A stretch of 64,000 nucleotides of DNA from NCBI GenBank assembly GCA_963678775.2, contig CAXXGR010000010.1, forward strand, positions 372,001-436,000, given 5' to 3'. Of this stretch, positions 54,790 through 63,723 are shown in pieces (the stretch's first letter is position 1; each line of letters starts with the position of its first letter). The notes beneath the pieces are model-generated. The model was not told where the DNA came from. It made no database searches and saw only the letters and a program-made list of their open reading frames with translations. The stretch is from JBFHIJ01 sp963678775. Its GTDB lineage: Bacteria; Bacteroidota; Ignavibacteria; Kapaibacteriales; UBA2268. Made by a program: the position numbers and the translations under genes.

Positions 54790-56739
54790 TTATTCCTTTA
54801 TAGGATTTAGAACTTCTATTAGGACTGTACGGCAGTAAAACCTACCTTCCGGTGTATTTATGTCATATGCTATATTATCAGATCCCACGCCAATGCAAGA
54901 AATAATTTGATTAGGCTCTGCATATTTAGCTACAAAACTTCTGACTGCATTCGCTCTTCTGAGCGACAATTCTTTATTATATTCATAACCTCCTAAATAA
55001 TCAGTTGCACCTGTGATTTTTATCTGAGCATCATCTGAAATTTGTGAACTTAAAAAATCAGTCAAATATTTTTTGTTAGTTGGTGTAATTTCGTCACTAT
55101 CAAAATCAAATACAATCAAGTTTAAGCGAGCTACTTCAAAATCATTTTTAGATAAATGAACTGGAATCTTTGACTCAACAGTTATTACATTTGATAAGCT
55201 ATCTCTAGCTATAATGCGCAATTGGTATTCATCATATTTCGCAAACTTACTTTGAATTCCTGTTTTGTAATATGTAAAATTATTTTTAACATTGTCTATA
55301 AATTCAGAAGATATAACACTGTCTTTTAGCAGTATTTGAACTTCAAGATTTTGTACTAAGTTTGGATTCTCAATATCTGCTTCTAAGAAAATATCACCGG
55401 ATTTTAAAGTAATCTCCTGATATTTATTATGGATTACCGGTTTGAATAATTCTTTATAAGAAGCATTTAGCTCAACCCTTCTATTCTCCTCATAGCCCTC
55501 TATATATTCGATACTGGATACTTTATCGGGTATGTCTTGTATTTTTACAGATAATCTATCTTCAGAAATATTATAATATTTACTTAAATAACTTCTTATA
55601 GCAAGAGCTCTATTTTCTGCTAATTTAATTCTAAGAGATGAATCTGAAATTTCTTCACCATCTGTAGTGCCCTTAATTATCAATCTACTATCGCTATACT
55701 TTGACATTCTTGAACCAATTATATCTAGTATGTGATGATAAATTTGAATATTATCTTTTGGCAGATTTGCCTCGTTATCAAATCTCTTGTATTGAGTTAT
55801 TTGAGTAGGTAACTTAGCAGAAGCACTATCAAAGAAGATATATGGCAAAATTGGATAAGTTTGGGTTACAGTAGTTTCTAAATATTTCAGCTTATTTATT
55901 CGAAGATTTGAAATTCTAATAGAATCTATAATTTGAGGTGAAAATTGATTATCTGTCAGTTCAGTTTCTATTGGATTTGGTCTTTCGATATTCCTATTAC
56001 TCAGGTTCATATACCAAACAGCACTTACACCTACCTTTAACATATTGGAATACCAGTCTGCGGGATTAAGAGTAGAGTTTAATTGATATCTGTATGAGAT
56101 CTCAGGAATAATTGCAAAGTTTGAATCTTGCATGATATTACCAAATAGCGAAAGCGATATACCATAATTAGTTGAATTAATATCCAGTTCGCCTGATTCG
56201 ATTACATGACTCCTTGTTTCATCTGGGAACAATATACCGGTAGGAGAATCTATTGATTCTGTATTAGTATATTCGTTACCAAACATTTCGGTGCTTATAT
56301 CTAATCCTACTCTAACTCCCATAGGTACAGATTCTATTGGATAAACTTTGGCTCCTATATCCAGCATCATATACTTCACAGATGCTTCTAATTTATGCTT
56401 TAAGACTAATTCTTGGTATTTGCTATTTCTAAAAACGTTTAATCCGGTATTATTTGCCTTCTCCAGAACCAGCTCCCTCGGATCATAAAGTAACTTAGAG
56501 TCGATTTCTATAAAATTTGGAATTAATACATATCCCGCATTTAACCCAAAAGAGAAAGAATTTGAAGTGCCATTATCAAATAGTCCACATCCTGCAGAGT
56601 TGGGGAATAGAGGGATCTCAGAAGAATTGAAAACATGATTATAAAATAAACTTGGACCTATATAAAACTTGCCGTCTAATGCAAAGAGTGTGCAAGACAT
56701 GATTATAAATACAACGATATAACGTATAGCAATTACCAT
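54790..56739 (-). CDS. Outer-membrane barrel protein with two OmpA-like domains (paralogue)
   Basis: 649 residues with a signal peptide (1-20) and a barrel (~25-250). A first OmpA-like domain is near 330-425 (ILDIIGSRMSKYSDSRL, KLAENRALAIRSYL, EENRRVEL), an Ig-like linker follows, and a second OmpA-like domain is near 538-645 (FDFDSDEITPTNK, ATDYLGGYEYNKELSLRRANAV). The order, spacing and length match the protein at 24861-26822, so the two are old paralogues; sequence identity is low outside the OmpA motifs. It should bridge outer membrane and peptidoglycan. The terminator at 56775-56802 belongs to the next gene upstream on the same strand, so this gene needs its own promoter in the 86-base gap. 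Confidence 0.8.
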   Translation of the reverse strand: MVIAIRYIVVFIIMSCTLFALDGKFYIGPSLFYNHVFNSSEIPLFPNSAGCGLFDNGTSNSFSFGLNAGYVLIPNFIEIDSKLLYDPRELVLEKANNTGLNVFRNSKYQELVLKHKLEASVKYMMLDIGAKVYPIESVPMGVRVGLDISTEMFGNEYTNTESIDSPTGILFPDETRSHVIESGELDINSTNYGISLSLFGNIMQDSNFAIIPEISYRYQLNSTLNPADWYSNMLKVGVSAVWYMNLSNRNIERPNPIETELTDNQFSPQIIDSIRISNLRINKLKYLETTVTQTYPILPYIFFDSASAKLPTQITQYKRFDNEANLPKDNIQIYHHILDIIGSRMSKYSDSRLIIKGTTDGEEISDSSLRIKLAENRALAIRSYLSKYYNISEDRLSVKIQDIPDKVSSIEYIEGYEENRRVELNASYKELFKPVIHNKYQEITLKSGDIFLEADIENPNLVQNLEVQILLKDSVISSEFIDNVKNNFTYYKTGIQSKFAKYDEYQLRIIARDSLSNVITVESKIPVHLSKNDFEVARLNLIVFDFDSDEITPTNKKYLTDFLSSQISDDAQIKITGATDYLGGYEYNKELSLRRANAVRSFVAKYAEPNQIISCIGVGSDNIAYDINTPEGRFYCRTVLIEVLNPIKE

Positions 56740-56774
56740 AGCTATATTAACTGATAAGTGTCGATTTTAGTATT

Positions 56775-56802
56775 AAAAAAAAGGAGATAGCAAGCTATCT
56801 CC
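56775..56802 (-). terminator. Terminator of the serA-DUF1015 operon
   Basis: GGAGATAGC (56783-56791) and GCTATCTCC (56794-56802); on the minus strand the stem is followed by eight T residues, 24 bases after the stop at 56826. Confidence 0.88.
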
Positions 56803-56825
56803 TCGAAATAAAATATATAAGATTC

Positions 56826-58067
56826 TTAGTCTAAAAAGTGAACGAACAAGCCGTCTCTTAATTTAGGTTCGAACCAAGTAGATTTAGGAGGCATGATTTT
56901 ACCAGCATCAGCGATGTCCATTAACTCTTCAGTAGATGTTGCGAACATAGAGAATGCAACTTTCATTTCACCTGAATTTACTCTTCTTTCCAATTCGCCA
57001 AGACCTCTGATACCACCGATAAAATCGATATTATCACTTGTGCGTGGATCTTCTACACCTAAAACAGGTTTAAGAACATTATTTTGAAGAATAGCTACAT
57101 CTAAAGATTCAACAGGATCATCGATTTTTGTTAAATGTTCTTTAGCTGTTAAGCAGTACCATTTACCGTCAATGTACATACCAACTTCGCCTTTAGCTTT
57201 TGGTTTGTATTGACCTTCAACTTCTTTACAGTCAAAATGTTCAGTAACTTTGTTGAAGAACTCTTCTTCAGTGTGTCCATTAAGATCTTTAACAACGCGG
57301 TTGTAATCCATAATATAAAGCTCTTCAGCAGGGAAAAGCACAGCTAAGAAGAAGTTATATTCTTCATCGCCTTTATGGTTAGGATTAGCTTCTTGGCGTT
57401 CGCGACCAACGATAGCAGCAGCAGCAGATCTATGGTGACCGTCAGCTACATAAAATGCGTCAACGCCGCTTAGAAGAGTTTGAATTTTTTCGATATGAGC
57501 ATCGTTGTCGATAACCCAAGACTGATGACGAATACCGTCTTCAGCTACGTGATCATTATCCGGTTCAGCTTTTTTAACTTCTTCAACGATTGCATTCACT
57601 TCATCTAAATCTCTGTAAGTCAAGAAGATTGGGCCAGTGTGAGCATTAGTTACTCTAACGTGGTTACATCTGTCTTGTTCTTTTACAGCGCGAGTTTTTT
57701 CGTGTTTTTTAATTACATCATTCCAGTAATCATCTACAGAAGCGCAGCCTACCAAACCATTTTGAGTTCTGCCGTCCATAGTTTGAGCATAAACATAGAA
57801 GCAAGGTTTTGCTTCTTCTACTAAATTACCGTCAGAAATAAGTTTTTGAAGGTTTTCTTTACCTTTGTTATAAACTTCATCAGAATAAAGATCAACTTTA
57901 GGATCTAAATCAACTTCAGGTTTACCAACATGAAGGAAAGAAAGTGGTTTACCTTCTACCATTTTACGAGCTTCTTCAGAATTCATTACATCATACGGCA
58001 AAGCCGCAACATCACCTGCTTTTCCTTTAGCAGGTCTAAAAGCTTTGAATGGACGAAAAACAGCCAT
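56826..58067 (-). CDS. DUF1015 family protein linked to serine synthesis
   Basis: 413 residues, full length for DUF1015. It begins FRPFKAFRPAKGKAGDVAALPYDVMN (first 20 or so residues typical) and contains a conserved ADGHHRSAAAA near 212-222, a D-G-H-H-R motif of the kind seen in ParB/sulfiredoxin-fold enzymes, including serine kinases. No function is established for this family that I can state with certainty. The gene follows serA by 30 bases on the same strand, and serC lies about 2 kb away, an arrangement I know from other Bacteroidota. A role in serine or phosphoserine metabolism is a reasonable inference. No signal peptide or membrane helix. Confidence 0.82.
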   Translation of the reverse strand: MAVFRPFKAFRPAKGKAGDVAALPYDVMNSEEARKMVEGKPLSFLHVGKPEVDLDPKVDLYSDEVYNKGKENLQKLISDGNLVEEAKPCFYVYAQTMDGRTQNGLVGCASVDDYWNDVIKKHEKTRAVKEQDRCNHVRVTNAHTGPIFLTYRDLDEVNAIVEEVKKAEPDNDHVAEDGIRHQSWVIDNDAHIEKIQTLLSGVDAFYVADGHHRSAAAAIVGRERQEANPNHKGDEEYNFFLAVLFPAEELYIMDYNRVVKDLNGHTEEEFFNKVTEHFDCKEVEGQYKPKAKGEVGMYIDGKWYCLTAKEHLTKIDDPVESLDVAILQNNVLKPVLGVEDPRTSDNIDFIGGIRGLGELERRVNSGEMKVAFSMFATSTEELMDIADAGKIMPPKSTWFEPKLRDGLFVHFLD

Positions 58068-58097
58068 TATATTTATCCCTTTAAATTTATATGATTA

Positions 58098-59006
58098 TTA
58101 TGCTTTCAGTGCGTCTACTACTTTTTGAGCTATTTCTGTACTAACTCTTACTTGAGCTTCAACAGTAGAAGCGCCAATGTGAGGAGTAACAGAAGTATTT
58201 GGATGATTGATTAAAGCTTTTTGAGCTTCGCCAGCAGGTTCAGTTTCATATACATCAATTGCAGCAAAATCAACAGTTCCGTCATTTAAAGCTGTAAGTA
58301 GAGATTTTTCGCAAACAACGCCGCCACGTGCGCAATTTACTAGAACCATACCTTTTTTCATTTTAGCAAATTCAGCTTCAGTTAGAGCAGGACCTTGTTC
58401 TTTAATGAAAGGCATGTGCATAGAGATGAAATCAGATTTAGTTAAAACATCGTCTTTAGATACGATTTCAACATCCATATCAGTTTCTTTTACAAAAGGA
58501 TCGAATGCAATAACTTTCATGCCTAAGCCTAAAGCGCGTTTTGCAGTTTCTCTACCAATTGCACCAAAGCCAAACAAACCTAATGTTTTGTCTGTAACTT
58601 CTCTGCCTTTGCTATAATCTTTTTTAGGCCATTTACCTTCTCTCATTTCAACATTACTTCTATGCAAGAAGCGACCAACACTCATCATGTGAGCAATTGC
58701 CAATTCAGCAACAGAAACAGAAGAAGCTCCCGGTGTGTTTAAAACAGGAATGCCTTTTTCTTTTGCATAAGGATGGTCGATATTATCGATACCAACACCA
58801 GCACGTGCAATTGCTTTCAAGTTTACACCTGCATCAATTGCTTCTTTTGGTACTTTAGTAGCTGATCTTACTACGATTGCATCAAAATCTTTGATGTTTG
58901 CAACTAAATCTGCAGGTTCGTAAAATTGTTCAACTACTTCAAGACCATTGTCTTTTAAAATCTTTAGTCCGTCTGGATGCATTCCGTCAGAAATTAACAC
59001 TTTCAT
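58098..59006 (-). CDS. serA: D-3-phosphoglycerate dehydrogenase (short form)
   Basis: 302 residues. It is a D-2-hydroxyacid dehydrogenase with NAD-binding GFGAIGRETAKRAL near 150, the catalytic Arg in NCARGGVV near 222-229, Glu in the DVYETEP block near 250, and His in TPHIGAST near 273. It lacks the C-terminal ACT or ASB domains of long SerA, so allosteric serine inhibition through ACT is unlikely. It catalyses the first step from 3-phosphoglycerate to serine. serC and DUF1015 nearby make phosphoglycerate the likely substrate rather than another hydroxyacid. A serB phosphatase is not in the window. Confidence 0.88.
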   Translation of the reverse strand: MKVLISDGMHPDGLKILKDNGLEVVEQFYEPADLVANIKDFDAIVVRSATKVPKEAIDAGVNLKAIARAGVGIDNIDHPYAKEKGIPVLNTPGASSVSVAELAIAHMMSVGRFLHRSNVEMREGKWPKKDYSKGREVTDKTLGLFGFGAIGRETAKRALGLGMKVIAFDPFVKETDMDVEIVSKDDVLTKSDFISMHMPFIKEQGPALTEAEFAKMKKGMVLVNCARGGVVCEKSLLTALNDGTVDFAAIDVYETEPAGEAQKALINHPNTSVTPHIGASTVEAQVRVSTEIAQKVVDALKA

Positions 59007-59158
59007 GATGACCTCGAAAAATATAGGTTAATATTAATATGATTTAAGTCTATAATCTTTTGTATTTCTAAGAGCTTAGACCGTCAAAAATAAACAAAAA
59101 GGCATCAGTACCCAAAAAATTTTGGAAAATATCAAAATAATAATTGTAAAAAGCTATA

Positions 59159-59887
59159 TTATGATAAAGAGTTTATGATCAAATATATTCCCAATATCAA
59201 CAGCAAATAATATACTGCCACATTAAATGTTTCTACTCTGATTTTTTTATTTACATAAGTCCCTAATGTAAAAGCTATTAAAACAACAGGTAAGCAAATA
59301 GAAAATGTTTGAAATAGATTTACTGTCCATAAGCCATTAGCATAATGAGTTATACATATTACCAAATTAGTAGGCAGAAAGAAGCCTTGAAGTCTTGCTC
59401 TAAACTCTGACGGACTCCAGCTCGAGACTGTACCGTATATAACAATAGGAGGGCCGTTTACGTTATACGCACCACCTAAAAGCCCACTAATTACAGCAAT
59501 AATATACTTAGTAAAGCTGTTTATGTGTAATTTCAATGTGTTTTTATAGAAGAGCTTAAATAAGGCAAACGCTATAAGTGTTAAGGCTAGGGTTACATTT
59601 ATTAAAGCTTCTGAGATACTGCTTGCTAGATAATTTCCTATAGGAATAAATATTAGAATAGCCGCAAGCATCGGAAGATCGAAAATTGCTTTTATATTTT
59701 TAATATCTTTCAGTATAATTCCTATTGCGATCAATGAAGAAAAAAGTGCCACTAGGGGAGATGCCAAAGAAATGTCTGTAACTAAGAGTAAAAGCGGCAT
59801 AGCAATGAGTGCATCTGCAAATCCGAATATAGATCTTACAAATGAAGACAGGAATATGATAGCTGTTATTAATATAATTTCGGTCAT
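59159..59887 (-). CDS. TauE/SafE-family membrane permease
   Basis: 242 residues, almost all hydrophobic, with about eight membrane helices and the repeat-like N-terminal motif of the TauE/SafE (DUF81) family: FVRSIFGFADALIAMPLLLL near 16-35, mirrored by ISGLLGGAYNVNGPPIVIYG near 130-149, where the second copy has the family G-x-x-N-G-P-P. Members export sulfite or sulfoacetate or move other anions; the substrate here is unknown. It sits 152 bases from serA on the same strand and is divergent from serC, so it interrupts an otherwise serine-synthesis group. No operon partner for sulfur metabolism is visible. Confidence 0.85.
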   Translation of the reverse strand: MTEIILITAIIFLSSFVRSIFGFADALIAMPLLLLVTDISLASPLVALFSSLIAIGIILKDIKNIKAIFDLPMLAAILIFIPIGNYLASSISEALINVTLALTLIAFALFKLFYKNTLKLHINSFTKYIIAVISGLLGGAYNVNGPPIVIYGTVSSWSPSEFRARLQGFFLPTNLVICITHYANGLWTVNLFQTFSICLPVVLIAFTLGTYVNKKIRVETFNVAVYYLLLILGIYLIINSLS

Positions 59888-60003
59888 GTTTGGATGATAT
59901 TTAGTAAATCGAAATACTTTTTTATGAAATAATCTGCGAAAATGCTAACTTGCATTTAGAAATCAATATCCACTACAAATATATATAAAAAAGGAGTTTG
60001 GAA

Positions 60004-61086
60004 ATGAAAAGAGCTCACAATTTTAGTGCAGGTCCTGCAATTTTACCTGTTAGTGTATTAGAAGAAACTGCACAAGCAGTGCTTAACTATAATAACACTG
60101 GTATGTCTATCATGGAAATGAGCCATCGCTCTGCAGACTATGATAAAGTTATCAAAGACGCTCAGGCAGATGTTCTTTCTATTATGAACTTGTCTGCTGA
60201 TGACTATTCTGTATTGTTTTTAGGTGGTGGTGCTTCTTTGCAGTTCACAATGATTCCTCATAATTTTTTGAAAACGAAAGTTGACTACATCAATACTGGT
60301 GCTTGGTCTTCTAAAGCAATTAAAGAAGCAAAATTCTTGGGCGAAACTAATGTAATCGCTAGCTCTGAAGACAAAAACTTTAACTACATCCCTAAAGATT
60401 TTAAAGTTAGTCCTGATGCTGACTATATCCACTACACAACTAACAATACTATCTTTGGTACTGAATTTAAAGATATTCCAGAAGTTGGTAATGTTCCGTT
60501 AGTAGCAGATATGTCTTCTGACATGTTCTCAAGAGAATATGACTGGTCTAAATTCTCTATGATCTATGCCGGTGCTCAGAAAAACATTGGCCCTGCTGGT
60601 GTAACCATGGTTGTTATTAAAAAAGCTTGGGTAGAAGAAGCAAACACAAACATTCCTACAATGTTAAAATACAAAACTCACGTATCTAAAGATTCTATGT
60701 TCAATACTCCTCCATGTCTTCCAATCTTTGTATTGGGTAGAACTATGAAATGGATCATGCAGGAAGGCGGTCTTGGTGCAATTCAAAAAATGAATGAAGA
60801 AAAAGCTGCTGTTCTTTATGATTTCATGGATGCAAACAGCGACTTCTACAAAGGTACTGTAACTAACAAAGACGATCGCTCTTTGATGAACGTAACTTGG
60901 AATCTTCAAACTCCTGAATTAGAAGCTAAATTTATCAAAGAAGCTAAAGAACAGGAAAACATGACTAACTTGAAAGGTCACAGAGATGTTGGTGGTATCA
61001 GAGCATCTATCTATAATGCTTGCCCTAAATCTTCTGTTGAAGCTTTAGTTGCTTTCATGGATAAATTTATGAAAAACAACAAGTAA
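60004..61086 (+). CDS. serC: Phosphoserine aminotransferase
   Basis: I start at ATG 60004 (360 residues) with GGAG seven bases upstream; a TTG six bases earlier lies between that site and the ATG. It is a class V aminotransferase of SerC length. Visible blocks are NFSAGPAILP at 5-14, the PLP phosphate site GGGASLQF near 74-81, ADMSSDMFSR near 168, and the PLP Lys in YAGAQKNIGPAG near 188. It converts 3-phosphohydroxypyruvate to phosphoserine and may also act in pyridoxal phosphate synthesis. Codon choice (many ATC, TTC, AAC) differs slightly from neighbours and hints at high expression. A possible promoter box (TAACTTGC) is about 60 bases upstream. Confidence 0.94.
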   Translation: MKRAHNFSAGPAILPVSVLEETAQAVLNYNNTGMSIMEMSHRSADYDKVIKDAQADVLSIMNLSADDYSVLFLGGGASLQFTMIPHNFLKTKVDYINTGAWSSKAIKEAKFLGETNVIASSEDKNFNYIPKDFKVSPDADYIHYTTNNTIFGTEFKDIPEVGNVPLVADMSSDMFSREYDWSKFSMIYAGAQKNIGPAGVTMVVIKKAWVEEANTNIPTMLKYKTHVSKDSMFNTPPCLPIFVLGRTMKWIMQEGGLGAIQKMNEEKAAVLYDFMDANSDFYKGTVTNKDDRSLMNVTWNLQTPELEAKFIKEAKEQENMTNLKGHRDVGGIRASIYNACPKSSVEALVAFMDKFMKNNK

Positions 61087-61114
61087 TCATATTTGATTCT
61101 ATAGATTTATTTTG

Positions 61115-61146
61115 GCCTCTGACTATTATAGTTAGAGGCTTATTTT
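61115..61146 (+). terminator. Terminator of serC
   Basis: GCCTCTGACTA (61115-61125) pairs with TAGTTAGAGGC (61129-61139), one G-T wobble, followed by a T-rich run. Confidence 0.8.
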
Positions 61147-61172
61147 TTACTTGATATACCCATTCAAAAAAA

Positions 61173-61203
61173 GTTCACTGAGTGAGCGAAGCGAGTCGAA
61201 GTG
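61173..61203. repeat. REP-like short palindromic element
   Basis: GTTCACTGAGTGAGCGAAGC and the following GAGTCGAAGTG resemble the CACTTCGACT...CTCAGTGAAC intergenic repeats common in Bacteroidota and cyanobacteria. It lies between the serC and ftcD terminators. Only one copy is present in this window. Confidence 0.4.
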
Positions 61204-61220
61204 CAGCGATTATATATAAA

Positions 61221-61250
61221 AAAGCCTTTCTGAAATCTCAGAAAGGCTTT
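61221..61250. terminator. Terminator of ftcD (bidirectional)
   Basis: A perfect 13-base stem, AAAGCCTTTCTGA (61221-61233) with TCAGAAAGGCTTT (61238-61250), 21 bases after the ftcD stop on the minus strand. Confidence 0.85.
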
Positions 61251-61270
61251 GTAAATGATTGTAATATAGA

Positions 61271-62893
61271 TTACTTGTCGCGATTAGCCAGAATATCAAG
61301 TACTTCTTTGCATTTTTCTTCAGCTCGTACTTTCATATCTTCAGCTTCTTTCAAAATTTCAGCTTTGAAAGCTTCATCTTCGATACCCGGCATATTAATA
61401 AGTACATTTTTATATGCACCCCAGATACCAACTTCCAATGCTCTGGCACCAACTTCTACGTCAGATTTTGAAGCTAGATTACCAATTCTTGCAACATCTA
61501 CCATTTTGTCCCAAGCTTGATCGCCTTTTTTCATAGTGTCTAATGGAACAAGTATTGCTTTTTTAAGGCCTGCCTGCATTGCTGCGTTTCTTGCTTTTTT
61601 ATCAGCATCAGTAGTTTTAGGCATTCTCATTGCATCTACAAAATCATTAAATGCATTAGTATCTGCATCAATCATTGGAATTAAGTCTTGAGTTGCATTA
61701 TGAAGTGGAGGGATAACTTCTCTTAGCTCATTTTCTAAATGTTCAAATTTTCTAACTCCATGTGTAAGTTTAGCAACCATAGATCCAAGACCTGTACCTA
61801 ATGCAGCAATAGCAGCACTTACTGATCCACCACCCGGAGCAGAAGAACGAGCAGCTACTTCTTCAGTAAATGCGCGAACTGTCATGCTTGCTAATGGTTC
61901 GTTTCTTTCTTCAGCGATTAAGTATTCAATGATGCGTTTTTTCGGATCAAAGTTTCCAACAGAATTTAAGCCTAGTCTTTCAATTACTAAACGGATTTTT
62001 TGTTCTTCGTCAAGAATAAACAGATTTTCTTTTTCCATGTAGTAATCTGCAGCTTGTAGCATTGCTTCTAAAGGAACAAGACCTACTAATTCTGAACCAG
62101 CAACAGCAACGTTTATTTCTTTTGATATACGTTTTGATTCTTCAAAAGCTACATGAATTGGAGTCACTTTGTAGTTAGTTAAGTTCATAGTAATTTGAGC
62201 CATATTATACTCATCTACGAACCACCCCATACCTTGTACTTCTTGTAATAAACCTGGCTTATCAGCGCCACGACCATTAGTTCTAAGATCAAGAGCAATT
62301 CTGTGAGCTTGATTACTTGTACCGATAATATTAACATTATAAGCAACTAAAAAGAATCTAGCGCCTGTTGCAGAAGCACCCCATGAAGGTACAAATTCAG
62401 CAGGACCAAAATCAGGTTTCCATTCCGGATCATATATTTTTTGAGCCATACCTTCATATTCGCCGGCGCGGATATTAGGCAGCTTTTTGCGTTTATCTTC
62501 TTGTGCAGCTTCGCCATAAAGGAAGATAGGAACGTTTAGTTCTTCAGCGCATCTTTTACCAAATATTTTAGCTAATTCAACGCAATCTTCCATAGTTGTA
62601 TTAGCTACAGGAATAAACGGACAAACATCAAGCGCACCCATACGTTTGTGTTCGCCTTTGTGAGTTCTCATGTCTATTAATTCTTTAGCTACTCTTGCAG
62701 CATTAATAGCGCCTTCAACTACAGCTTCCGGTTCACCTACAAAAGTATATACGGTACGGTTTGTAGAATAACCCGGATCTACATCTAAAAGATTACAGCC
62801 GGGAGTTTTTCTTATCGCTTCTGCAATTGCTTCGATTGTTTCTTTATTTCTACCTTCAGAGAAATTAGGAACACATTCAACAATTTTTCTCAT
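61271..62893 (-). CDS. ftcD: Glutamate formimidoyltransferase / formimino-THF cyclodeaminase fusion
   Basis: 540 residues, the full bifunctional form. The formimidoyltransferase N-domain begins ECVPNFSEGRN at 6-16 with HKGEHKRMGALDVCPFIP near 78-95. The C-subdomain contains TNGRGADKPGLLQEVQ near 205. From ~330 the helical cyclodeaminase domain follows (SSAPGGGSVSAAIAALG near 352; DADTNAFNDFVDAMRMP near 409). It moves the formimino group of N-formimino-glutamate (from histidine breakdown) to tetrahydrofolate and then releases ammonia, giving methenyl-THF. No hut genes are adjacent in the window, so histidine breakdown is not proven here. A terminator is shared with the serC side. Confidence 0.96.
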   Translation of the reverse strand: MRKIVECVPNFSEGRNKETIEAIAEAIRKTPGCNLLDVDPGYSTNRTVYTFVGEPEAVVEGAINAARVAKELIDMRTHKGEHKRMGALDVCPFIPVANTTMEDCVELAKIFGKRCAEELNVPIFLYGEAAQEDKRKKLPNIRAGEYEGMAQKIYDPEWKPDFGPAEFVPSWGASATGARFFLVAYNVNIIGTSNQAHRIALDLRTNGRGADKPGLLQEVQGMGWFVDEYNMAQITMNLTNYKVTPIHVAFEESKRISKEINVAVAGSELVGLVPLEAMLQAADYYMEKENLFILDEEQKIRLVIERLGLNSVGNFDPKKRIIEYLIAEERNEPLASMTVRAFTEEVAARSSAPGGGSVSAAIAALGTGLGSMVAKLTHGVRKFEHLENELREVIPPLHNATQDLIPMIDADTNAFNDFVDAMRMPKTTDADKKARNAAMQAGLKKAILVPLDTMKKGDQAWDKMVDVARIGNLASKSDVEVGARALEVGIWGAYKNVLINMPGIEDEAFKAEILKEAEDMKVRAEEKCKEVLDILANRDK

Positions 62894-62962
62894 TATTCAC
62901 TCTAATATGATTTGATAAAATTCTAATTATTGACTACTAAAAGCAAATTAGCAGAAATAATA

Positions 62963-63550
62963 CTATTTTTCAAATAAATATATTTTAAGTCTGATAACGT
63001 CGGTCATCCAGCGGCGATCGCAAATATCCATAGGAAATATAATAGTGCCTGCTCTAAAAACTATATCTTTTGAGTTTGTGATCTTAGATAGTTGGCAATA
63101 GACTCGCTTAACTGTAGCTATCTTCAACTCTTTATCCAATTCATCGTAAACTATCTCTCCTTCAATATTTTCTGATATTTTAATTGTGTCTCCGGTAGAA
63201 CCGGTAACTTCATCAACTAAAAAAAGAGGAGGTATGGCTGTAATCTTTTTTGATAGTTCAAAATAAGAGCATATTATAGATTGACCATTTTTAGTTTCCA
63301 TTTGAATAAGAACTGAGCTTGTATCTATATCCTTAGGTAAGTTCATAATTTCTTGGATCTCTATGGCATAAAATTTACCAAGCTTTTGTTTCTTTTTATT
63401 ATAGAATTCAGTAGAGAATGATTTCTTGAAAATATCTTTGGATTTCTGATTTAAATCAATAGATTGAATTAGTTTAAAATCAGAGCTATGTCCAATAGAC
63501 AATAGACTTATAAACATAACGACTATAATTGTGAGCGTTTTGATTTGCAT
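62963..63550 (-). CDS. Uncharacterised secreted protein
   Basis: 195 residues with a clear signal peptide (1-22, cleaved near GHSSD) and no later membrane helix. The mature part alternates strands and short loops. A segment from ~60 to 105 (AIEIQEIMNLP, SVLIQMETKNGQSIICSYFELSKKI) faintly recalls molybdopterin- or beta-grasp-like modules but has no cofactor motif I can name. Three cysteines lie at the middle and end (IICSYF; VYCQLS; DICDRRW). No family is recognised. It follows ftcD by 69 bases upstream on the same strand and is divergent from panD, so it probably has its own promoter. Confidence 0.6.
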   Translation of the reverse strand: MQIKTLTIIVVMFISLLSIGHSSDFKLIQSIDLNQKSKDIFKKSFSTEFYNKKKQKLGKFYAIEIQEIMNLPKDIDTSSVLIQMETKNGQSIICSYFELSKKITAIPPLFLVDEVTGSTGDTIKISENIEGEIVYDELDKELKIATVKRVYCQLSKITNSKDIVFRAGTIIFPMDICDRRWMTDVIRLKIYLFEK

Positions 63551-63723
63551 AATTGTGTGTACCTATTATGTATTAACATAACGCAAAATAAACATTTTTT
63601 TTCAGTCATAGAGAAACTTAAATCAAATATAATTGCAAAATATTTTGCTTTCAACTTAAAAGCAGTGTAAGTTGCATTCGACATACTTTGTGCAAAGATT
63701 TTACTCTAAGGAGTTTTTTTTAG

